From Rudanella lutea DSM 19387 (lineage in GTDB: Bacteria; Bacteroidota; Bacteroidia; Cytophagales; Spirosomataceae), in assembly GCF_000383955.1 (NCBI RefSeq), contig NZ_KB913013.1:6153004-6217003 (forward strand): 64,000 nucleotides of DNA, read 5' to 3'. The position numbers and the translations under genes were made by a program. Shown in pieces: positions 53,631 through 60,506 of this stretch. The first letter of the stretch is position 1. The number at the start of each line of letters is the position of its first letter. Below the pieces are notes generated by a model. It had not been told where the DNA came from, searched no databases, and was given only the letters and a program-made list of their open reading frames with translations.

Positions 53631-55313
53631 CTACAGGTTCACATCCTGTTGCCACGGGATAAAATCGGTTTGGCCGAGCTGTTCGGCTTTGGTAAGCACT
53701 CGCCCTGAGGCCACCTCAATCAGGTGTTTGAGCATCTGTTCCCCGTTTTGGGCGATGGTCTCGGTACCGTTGACCACTGCCCCCGCGTCGAAGTCGATAA
53801 TGTCGGGCATCCGGTGGGCGAGTCGCGTATTGGTCGAGACTTTGACGGTCGGGGCTACGGGGTTGCCGGTAGGTGTACCGAGCCCGGTGGTAAACACAAT
53901 CAGCGTGGCCCCCGATGCCGCCATGCCCGTAGTGGCCAGCACATCGTTGCCGGGCGTGCAAAGCAGGTGCAGGCCCGGCCGGGCGGGCTGTTCGGTGTAG
54001 TCGAGCACCCCGGCCACAGGCGCATGACCAGCTTTGCGGGCGGCTCCGGCCGATTTGATAGCGTCGGTGATGAGGCCGTCTTTGATATTTCCAACCGAGG
54101 GGTTCATGTCGAAATGTGCCCCCACCGCAGCCGCCCGGCGGGCGTAGTTTTCCATCAGCTCGACAAACCGGGCGGCATCGGCTTCGCGCTCGCACCGGTC
54201 GATCAGCTCCTGTTCGACTCCGCAGAGTTCGGGAAACTCGGCCAGCAAGGTCGTGGCTCCCAACTGCACAAGGAGGTCAGACGCGTGACCGAGAGCCGGG
54301 TTGGCCGAAATGCCCGAAAAGCCGTCGGAGCCTCCGCATTTAAGACCCACGCTCAGCTTGTGAAGCGGGGCCGGCCGACGCTCGTTTCGGTTAGTTTCGA
54401 CGAGCCCGGCAAAGGTTTGGTCGATGGCGTCGGCGAGCAGGGCGGCTTCGGTGCCGTAGGTTTGCTGATCGAAGTATAGCACAGGCCGGTCGTAGGCCGG
54501 TTGCCGCTTTCGAATTTCGCTCCAGAGCGTGTCGATCTGCGATTTCTGGCAGCCCAGACTCAGCACCGTTGCCCCGGCCACGTTGGGGTGAACCAGATAC
54601 CCGGCCAGCAAAGCGCACAGGCGGTCGGCGTCGGTGTTAGTGCCCCCGCAACCCATGTCGTGGGTCAGAAACCGGATGCCGTCCAGATTTGGAAAAAGCC
54701 GCCCGGCGGTATCGGTCCCGAGGGTTTCGACCGTTTGGTCAATCGACCCGGCCGTTACCGATTCGTAATGGCCCGTTTGCCGGTACCGATCAACCAGCTT
54801 GCGAACCTGCTGCCGATACGTTTGGGGTTGTCCGTAGCCCAGTTCCTGCTCAAAAGCCTCCTGCATAATGCGGATGTTACGATTTTCGCAGAACACCAGC
54901 GGGACCACCAGCCAGTAGTTGCGTGTACCTACCGACCCATCGGCCCGGTGATATCCATCGAACGTGAGCGATGAAAATGCCGAAACCTCGGGCGGTTGCC
55001 ACTCGTAGTGTTGCCGCCTGTTCAGGCTGTACGGGTCGGCCTCATGTTTGAGATTGAAGGTCGTGAGGGGTTCGCCGAGGGCCACCGGTTGTGTGGCACG
55101 GCCAACACGTACGCCATACATCTGCACCGGGTCGCCCACGGAGAGGGGTACGGTCGTCAGTTTATGTTTGGCCGAAACAGGGTAAGGCAATACCAGGACC
55201 TCGCCCTGATGAATAATCCGGTATCCGGCGGGGAGATCCTGAAGGGCCACCAGAACCGTGTCGGTCGGGTGAATGTGCAGGTAGGTGCGCACGTCGGCGG
55301 CAAGGTGTGTCAT
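53631..55313 (-). CDS. UxaA-family (altronate dehydratase-like) enzyme, candidate L-fuconate dehydratase
   Basis: A 560-residue two-domain dehydratase: N-terminal SAF domain (about 1-95) and UxaA core with GYHRADGSVGTRNYW, GCGGTNTDADRL, CGGSDGFSGISANPALG and CTPGNDVLATTG. The family dehydrates aldonic acids such as D-altronate or D-galactarate using iron. In this operon no enolase-type L-fuconate dehydratase is present, so this protein is the natural candidate for that step; Campylobacter jejuni also has uxaA-type genes in its fucose island. Its ATG overlaps the lutC stop by 4 bases. The substrate is inferred. Confidence 0.8.
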   Translation of the reverse strand: MTHLAADVRTYLHIHPTDTVLVALQDLPAGYRIIHQGEVLVLPYPVSAKHKLTTVPLSVGDPVQMYGVRVGRATQPVALGEPLTTFNLKHEADPYSLNRRQHYEWQPPEVSAFSSLTFDGYHRADGSVGTRNYWLVVPLVFCENRNIRIMQEAFEQELGYGQPQTYRQQVRKLVDRYRQTGHYESVTAGSIDQTVETLGTDTAGRLFPNLDGIRFLTHDMGCGGTNTDADRLCALLAGYLVHPNVAGATVLSLGCQKSQIDTLWSEIRKRQPAYDRPVLYFDQQTYGTEAALLADAIDQTFAGLVETNRNERRPAPLHKLSVGLKCGGSDGFSGISANPALGHASDLLVQLGATTLLAEFPELCGVEQELIDRCEREADAARFVELMENYARRAAAVGAHFDMNPSVGNIKDGLITDAIKSAGAARKAGHAPVAGVLDYTEQPARPGLHLLCTPGNDVLATTGMAASGATLIVFTTGLGTPTGNPVAPTVKVSTNTRLAHRMPDIIDFDAGAVVNGTETIAQNGEQMLKHLIEVASGRVLTKAEQLGQTDFIPWQQDVNL

Positions 55314-55900
55314 AGCAAATCGGCAAGAAGAAAAACAGTTAAGCTGCGGGGGCCATGCGCGCCAATTACCAGCGACTGCTCAATGTCGGCGGTTTTGGAG
55401 GGGCCAGCGATAAACACGCCGTAATCAAACGAACGCCCGTCGAGCAGTCGGTAGGCATCGTGCATAGTCGCCACCAGCGCCGACTCGGCAATGAACAGAC
55501 CGAGGTATTGGCACAAAAACGGCAGGGCGCGGTGCGGCAGTGAGTCGTCGGTGACCCAAATGGCCCCGTTTTCAGCCACGCCCAGATGCCCTTCGCAAAT
55601 AGCCAGCTCCACCCCGGCCAGGGTGTGGCCCCGTTCGAGGGTTTCGTCAAGCTTCAGGGTACCCGGCAGCCCATCTACGGCGCTCACCCAATCCACGTCC
55701 GGTACGAAGGTTTCGCGCACATAAGCGGCAATCCGGGTAGGGTCATTTACCCGAATCACCTGCCCACCAATCCGTTCGACACTCTGGCAAAAGGTCTCGA
55801 CAAGTGGGCCCACCGGGTCGGGGGGCGTTACCAGCGGTAGGGCAACCGGATTTGGCTCACTTTTCCTAACGGTAGACAATATACGTTCTCGGCTATTCAT
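55310..55900 (-). CDS. lutC: LutC, lactate-utilisation LUD-domain protein
   Basis: A 196-residue LUD-domain protein from ATG 55900 (MNSRERILSTVRKS); it overlaps the lutB end by 8 bases, and its stop overlaps the dehydratase start by 4. Typical text: VELAICEGHLGVAENGAIWVTD and the C-terminal IAGPSKTADIEQSLVIGAHGPRSL-type segment. Part of the three-subunit LutABC complex that oxidises L-lactate to pyruvate. The longer frame to 55999 lies inside lutB and is not used. Confidence 0.9.
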   Translation of the reverse strand: MNSRERILSTVRKSEPNPVALPLVTPPDPVGPLVETFCQSVERIGGQVIRVNDPTRIAAYVRETFVPDVDWVSAVDGLPGTLKLDETLERGHTLAGVELAICEGHLGVAENGAIWVTDDSLPHRALPFLCQYLGLFIAESALVATMHDAYRLLDGRSFDYGVFIAGPSKTADIEQSLVIGAHGPRSLTVFLLADLL

Positions 55901-57296
55901 GCGTTTTCGACTGTTGATGATACCATTCTCCAAAACTTTGCTGGGGTGGCTGCGGCATTTCCCGGCCCCGGTACCACGGGTTAAGCCGGTTGTTGACAAG
56001 GGCCGGGAACCAGCGCATTAACCGGCGGCCAATTTTTCCCGACCACCTGTATAAAGCGGGTGAGCTGAGCACGGTGCTCATCAGGCGCATGGCGAGCGTT
56101 TTGGAAACCGGGGCCATGCCCTGCCGGGTGAGTTCCTGCCGCCATAGCCAAAGCTGCTTGTCGATGTCGATCTTGACCGGGCACACGTTGGCACAACTGC
56201 CGCAGAGCGTGGAGGCAAAGGGCAGATCGGCGTTCTTTTTCATGTCGAGGTTTGGGGCCAGAATCGACCCGATTGGCCCGGCCACCGCATTGTGGTAGCT
56301 ATGCCCGCCACTGCGCCGGTACACGGGGCAGGTGTTGAAACAGGCCCCGCACCGAATACACTTGAGCGAGTTTCGGAAATCGGGCCGGCCGAGTTGGGTG
56401 CTCCGCCCATTGTCGACCAGAATCAAATGCATAGCCTGCCGTTTGCCATTGGGTAGCCGCCGGGGCCGTACAAAATGGCTCGAATAGGTGGTAATGGGTT
56501 GCCCCGTTGCCGACCGGGCCAGCAACCGCAGAAACACGCCGAGGTGATCTTGCCGCGGAATCACCTTCTCGATACCCATGCACGCAATGTGGACGTCGGC
56601 GAGGTGTACGCCCAGATCGGCGTTGCCTTCGTTGGTACACACTACCAGCGCACCGGTTTCGGCCACGGCGAAGTTGACGCCGGTAATGGCTACGGTCGCT
56701 TCCAGAAACTCCTCGCGCAGGTGTTGGCGGGCGGCTTCGGTCAGGTATTGCGGGTCGGAGTTGGCCGGGTCGGTGCCGAGGTGCCTGGCAAATGTCTGAC
56801 TCACATCCGTCTTTTTCAGGTGAATAGCGGGCAACACAATGTGACTCGGGGCCTCTTGCCGAAGCTGCACTATCCGCTCGCCTAGGTCTGTATCGACCAC
56901 CAGAATCCCATTCCGAATGAGGTAGTCGTTGAGGTGACACTCTTCCGTAAGCATCGACTTGCTTTTGACCACCCGCACCCCGCCCGGCTTGGCCGATTGC
57001 CGCACAATCTGCTCCACAATTCGGTTGTGCTCGTCGGCGTTGGCGGCCCAGTGCACCTGAATTCCGTTGGCCTGCGCGTTGGCTTCGAGTTGTTCGAGGT
57101 AGGTGCTCAGGTTCGAGAGGGCGTGATCTTTAATTTGCGAGGCCCATTGCCGCAGGGTTTCCCATTCGGGCAGGCTGTGGGCAATACGGTCCCGTTTCTG
57201 GCGGACAAACCAGAGGGTCTGATCGTGCCAGTCGGTGCGGGCTTCATCGGCCACAAACTGCCGGGCCCCGGTTGCATGATCGACAACGTTCGACAT
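55893..57296 (-). CDS. lutB: LutB, iron-sulfur LUD-domain subunit of lactate oxidation
   Basis: A 467-residue protein: LUD domain in the first 300 residues (NFAVAETGALVVCTNEGN), then ferredoxin-type clusters at Cys313-316-319-323 (CIRCGACFNTCP) and Cys365-368-372 (CGSCANVCP), and a C-terminal DUF3390-like tail. With LutA and LutC it converts L-lactate to pyruvate, feeding electrons to the respiratory chain. It is 153 bases from lutA, a gap holding an 18-nt inverted repeat. Confidence 0.93.
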   Translation of the reverse strand: MSNVVDHATGARQFVADEARTDWHDQTLWFVRQKRDRIAHSLPEWETLRQWASQIKDHALSNLSTYLEQLEANAQANGIQVHWAANADEHNRIVEQIVRQSAKPGGVRVVKSKSMLTEECHLNDYLIRNGILVVDTDLGERIVQLRQEAPSHIVLPAIHLKKTDVSQTFARHLGTDPANSDPQYLTEAARQHLREEFLEATVAITGVNFAVAETGALVVCTNEGNADLGVHLADVHIACMGIEKVIPRQDHLGVFLRLLARSATGQPITTYSSHFVRPRRLPNGKRQAMHLILVDNGRSTQLGRPDFRNSLKCIRCGACFNTCPVYRRSGGHSYHNAVAGPIGSILAPNLDMKKNADLPFASTLCGSCANVCPVKIDIDKQLWLWRQELTRQGMAPVSKTLAMRLMSTVLSSPALYRWSGKIGRRLMRWFPALVNNRLNPWYRGREMPQPPQQSFGEWYHQQSKTHE

Positions 57297-57322
57297 AATG
57301 GGTCAGACTGAATTAAATGAAC

Positions 57323-57399
57323 AATGAACAATGTAAAATGAAAGAGCTGATTGTCAGCAGGTAACGCAATTATTCGGTATGCATTTTACATGGTTCATT
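57323..57399. repeat. Inverted repeat between lutA and lutB
   Basis: 57323-57340 (AATGAACAATGTAAAATG) and 57382-57399 are reverse complements with a single mismatch and a 41-base loop. No T-run follows. It lies in the only long gap in the lut genes and may be a processing or attenuation stem. Confidence 0.65.
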
Positions 57400-57449
57400 C
57401 ACCTACTGTGTCAAATTCAAGAATAGACAGTTAATCAACTCGTTGCCGG

Positions 57450-58172
57450 TTAGCGCCCGTACAACACTTCGGCAATGTGTTTGACCTGAATGGCCGCCCC
57501 CTGCCGCCGGAGAATCCCCTCCAGGTGCATCAGGCACGACATATCGGTTCCGGTGATGACGTCGGCACCGGCCCGAGTATGGTCGGCCACCCGGTCTTTC
57601 CCCATCTTTACAGACACGGCCTCTTCGGTTACGCAGAATGTACCCCCGAATCCGCAGCACTCGTCAGCCCGGCTCAGCTGAACCAGCTCGACACCCTCAA
57701 CCATGCGCAGCAGGGTTTCGGGCTTGGAAAAGGAGGGTTCGTTACGTTCCGACATGGCCGCTAGGCGCAGGCCCCGTTGCCCGTGGCAACTCTGATGCAG
57801 CCCTACCCGGACGGTACCCCGTTGCGACGGAGACCCACCCGGCAGGGACGTTACCCCCAGCACATCGGTCAGAAATTCGCAGAGCTCGTAAATCTCTCCA
57901 TCAAAGCCCGGGTTGTGTTCTTTCAGGTGCAGCACACACGAGCCCGACGGCACGACCACGATTTTCTGACCCCTAAACGCCCGGTTGAACTGACCGAAGC
58001 AGGGGTTGCTCAGGTCGTTGAAACCGGCGTTGGCCATCGGCTGACCGCAGCAGGTTTGCCCGGTCGGAACCTCGACTGTGCACCCAAGTTGTTGGAGCAA
58101 CCGAAGCATGGCGATGGCAACCTGCGGGTAAAACTGATCGACATAACACGGAACAAACAAAGCTACACGCAT
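57450..58172 (-). CDS. lutA: LutA, CCG-domain Fe-S subunit of lactate oxidation
   Basis: A 240-residue protein with the two cysteine-rich CCG motifs TCCGQPMANAG (Cys41-Cys42) and ECCGFGGTFC (Cys172-Cys173), which bind an unusual iron-sulfur cluster in heterodisulfide-reductase-like subunits. VPSGSCVLHLKEH and GLHQSCHGQRGLR are typical of LutA/YkgE. Starts 3 bases after the fucP stop, so lactate oxidation genes are tightly joined to fucose uptake. Full length. Confidence 0.92.
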   Translation of the reverse strand: MRVALFVPCYVDQFYPQVAIAMLRLLQQLGCTVEVPTGQTCCGQPMANAGFNDLSNPCFGQFNRAFRGQKIVVVPSGSCVLHLKEHNPGFDGEIYELCEFLTDVLGVTSLPGGSPSQRGTVRVGLHQSCHGQRGLRLAAMSERNEPSFSKPETLLRMVEGVELVQLSRADECCGFGGTFCVTEEAVSVKMGKDRVADHTRAGADVITGTDMSCLMHLEGILRRQGAAIQVKHIAEVLYGR

Positions 58173-58175
58173 GGC

Positions 58176-59444
58176 TTAGTGAGCTACGGGTTGGAGAGAC
58201 TCACCCGCCCCGACCGTGTGTTTGGCCGAGGTGGTCAGCCCGAAATACAAAACCACCAGAAAACAGGCGGCCGGAATGAGATATGCCAGCCGGATATTAG
58301 TCAGATCAGAAACCTGCCCCATAATTAGCGGAAACAGGGCCCCGCCCGCAATGGCCATAATCAGCAGCGACGACCCCAGCTTAGTTTGTTCGCCCAGCCC
58401 GGCAATGCTCAGGGCAAAGATGGTCGGGAACATGATCGACATAAAGAATCCTACCCCAATGAGCGCATACACCGATGCGATGCCCCCCACAAAAACAGCG
58501 AGCACAAGCAAGCCGACGTTAATGACCGCATAGAGAGCCAGCAACCGGTGCGGTGCGATGTAGCGCATCAGAAACGTACCCACAAACCGGCCCAGCATGA
58601 AGCCCAGCAGGGCCACCGACAGGTAATAGGCTCCTGCTTTCTCGTCGATGTCGGCCGCCTGACCTACAAAACGGATAAAAAAGCTCGTGATGCATACCTG
58701 CGCCCCGACGTAGAAAAACTGCGTGAGTACCCCAAGCAGTAAATTGCGCTCCTGCCAGATCGAGCGTTTGCCCGGTTGCGTTGCCGTAGTGGCTTCTTCT
58801 TTAATCTCCGGTAGCTGGGTAAAGGCCACAATCCCGGCCACCAGCAAAACCACCGTGCCAATAATGAGATAGGGAACCTGTACGGTTTCGGCTTCCGCGG
58901 CCAGTAACTGATCGAACGCGTCGGGCGATAAACGGGTCTTGTCGGCTTCAGAAATAGTGCGGCCCGACAGAATAAATAATCCCCCGGCCAGCGGGGCCAG
59001 GGTTGCCGCCAGTCCGTTGAACGATTGCGCCAGGTTGAGCCGTTGGGTGGCGGTGGCCGGGTCGCCAAGCATGGTGGCGTAGGGATTAGCGGCCGTTTCG
59101 AGGAAAGTGAGCCCGCTGGCGATCACAAACAGGGCAAACAGAAACTGCTCGTACTGGCGGGTTTCGGCGGCCGGATAAAACAGATACGCTCCGGCTGCGA
59201 AGACCAGCAGCCCCGTGATGATGCCCCGTTTGTACCCAAACCGTTTCATGAACGCCCCGGCGGGCAGGGCCGTCACGAAGTAGCCAATAAAAAAGGCGGC
59301 ATCGATCAGCGCCGACTGCAAATCGGTGAGTTCACAGGCTTTTTTCAAATGGGGAATCAGAATTGGGTTCAGATTATGGGCAAATCCCCACAGGAAAAAC
59401 AGAGCCGTAATCAGAATAAACGGAAATCGGGATTGGGTCTGCAT
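58176..59444 (-). CDS. fucP: L-fucose:H+ symporter (FucP-like, MFS)
   Basis: A 422-residue twelve-helix permease from ATG 59444 (MQTQSRFPFILITALFFLWG); an in-frame ATG at 59468 is less likely. FFLWGFAHNLNPILIPHLKK, LTDLQSALIDAAFFIGYF with an acidic residue in helix 1-2, and LETAANPYATMLGD with the glutamate important in E. coli FucP are all present. First gene of the fucose operon and divergent from the AraC regulator. Related family members carry glucose or galactose, but the GH29 and pathway genes support fucose. Confidence 0.88.
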   Translation of the reverse strand: MQTQSRFPFILITALFFLWGFAHNLNPILIPHLKKACELTDLQSALIDAAFFIGYFVTALPAGAFMKRFGYKRGIITGLLVFAAGAYLFYPAAETRQYEQFLFALFVIASGLTFLETAANPYATMLGDPATATQRLNLAQSFNGLAATLAPLAGGLFILSGRTISEADKTRLSPDAFDQLLAAEAETVQVPYLIIGTVVLLVAGIVAFTQLPEIKEEATTATQPGKRSIWQERNLLLGVLTQFFYVGAQVCITSFFIRFVGQAADIDEKAGAYYLSVALLGFMLGRFVGTFLMRYIAPHRLLALYAVINVGLLVLAVFVGGIASVYALIGVGFFMSIMFPTIFALSIAGLGEQTKLGSSLLIMAIAGGALFPLIMGQVSDLTNIRLAYLIPAACFLVVLYFGLTTSAKHTVGAGESLQPVAH

Positions 59445-59490
59445 GGCGCTTACAAAAAGGTAATGCAAAACAATAGGATAATCCCGCGAA

Positions 59491-59530
59491 CAAATTTTAT
59501 CAGATTAGCTACTTTTACCACTCAATTAGC
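59491..59530. promoter_or_regulatory. Putative AraC operator with 21-bp-spaced direct repeats before fucP
   Basis: ATTAGCnnnTTTT occurs at 59504-59516 and 59525-59537, period 21 bases. Next to it on the fucP side is a -7-like TAAAATTTG on the minus strand (59491-59499) with three bases between TA and TTTG. The layout matches an AraC-type activator covering the -33 region of the fucP promoter. Confidence 0.55.
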
Positions 59531-59572
59531 ATTTTTTGATCAAACGAAACGCTTATTCAGGCAATCTGGTGG

Positions 59573-60442
59573 ATGAAGCCCCAACTACTCAAAGTGCCTC
59601 TGCTGGCCGACAACTCGTTTAGTGTTCGTCGGGATGTGACACCTTACTTCTACAATCGCTGGCATTACCACCCCGAAATCGAGCTGGTGTACATTGAGTC
59701 GGGCAGCGGCACGCAGTTTGTGGGCGATAGTATTCAGCATTTCGGCCCCGGCGATGTGTTGCTGGTGGGGGCCAATCTGCCGCACTACTGGCGCTGCGAC
59801 GAGGTGTACTTTGCTCGACAGGAGGGACTCTTTGCTCAGGCAACGGTGGTGCATTTCCGACCCGATTTCTGGGGGGATGTGTTTATGGGGCTGCCCGAAA
59901 ACCGTTTGCTGGGTGGTCTGCTCGAAAAAGCCCGGCAGGGGCTCCGGGTGCAGGGGCATTGCCGCGATCAGGTGGTAGCGGGACTTCGCCATTTGGCGGG
60001 CAGCGCGGGGATAGATCGACTCATTCGGTTGCTGCAAATTCTGGCCCTGTTAGCCCAGTCCGACGAACTGGAGGTCTTGTGCCGGAACGGCTATTCGCCC
60101 GTTTTCGATGATGCCGACACTGACCGGATCAACCAGATTTACGCCTACAGTCTGGCTAATTTTGGGCGGAAAATCAGTCTGGACGAGATAGCCGCCGTTG
60201 CCAACATCAGCCCGAACTCGTTCTGCCGGTATTTCAAATCCCGCAACCGAAAGTCGTACAGCCAGTTTTTACTCGAACTGCGGATTCAACACGCCTGTAA
60301 GCTACTCATGGAGGGGAATCTGAGTGTAGCACAGGTTTGCTACGAGAGCGGTTTCAACCAGTTCTCAGGCTTCAATAAGTACTTCCGGCAAATCACGGGC
60401 AAAAGTCCCACGGAGTACCGTCGGTTGGTTGCTGAGAAATAG
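59573..60442 (+). CDS. AraC-family regulator with cupin sensor domain
   Basis: A 289-residue regulator: N-terminal cupin (WHYHPEIELVYIESG, FGPGDVLLVGANLPH) for ligand sensing and two helix-turn-helix units at the C-terminus (ISLDEIAAVANISPNSFCRYFK and LSVAQVCYESGFNQFSGFNKYF are their cores). It is divergent from fucP by about 128 bases that contain 21-bp direct repeats, so it probably activates the fucose operon on binding fucose or an intermediate. The ATG at 59573 gives the usual start of this subfamily. Confidence 0.9.
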   Translation: MKPQLLKVPLLADNSFSVRRDVTPYFYNRWHYHPEIELVYIESGSGTQFVGDSIQHFGPGDVLLVGANLPHYWRCDEVYFARQEGLFAQATVVHFRPDFWGDVFMGLPENRLLGGLLEKARQGLRVQGHCRDQVVAGLRHLAGSAGIDRLIRLLQILALLAQSDELEVLCRNGYSPVFDDADTDRINQIYAYSLANFGRKISLDEIAAVANISPNSFCRYFKSRNRKSYSQFLLELRIQHACKLLMEGNLSVAQVCYESGFNQFSGFNKYFRQITGKSPTEYRRLVAEK

Positions 60443-60450
60443 GAAAAAGT

Positions 60451-60481
60451 AACGGGTAAGGTCCTGAGGACCCTACCCGTT
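60451..60481. terminator. Bidirectional terminator between araC-type gene and surface-protein gene
   Basis: Stem AACGGGTA (60451-60458) and GGTCC (60460-60464) with GGACC (60468-60472) and TACCCGTT (60474-60481), one A/C mismatch, TGA loop. T-run TTTT follows on the plus strand and AAAAAG precedes it (TTTTT on the minus strand), so it serves both converging genes. Confidence 0.88.
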
Positions 60482-60506
60482 TTCATATAGGCTAGATAAC
60501 CCGGAT

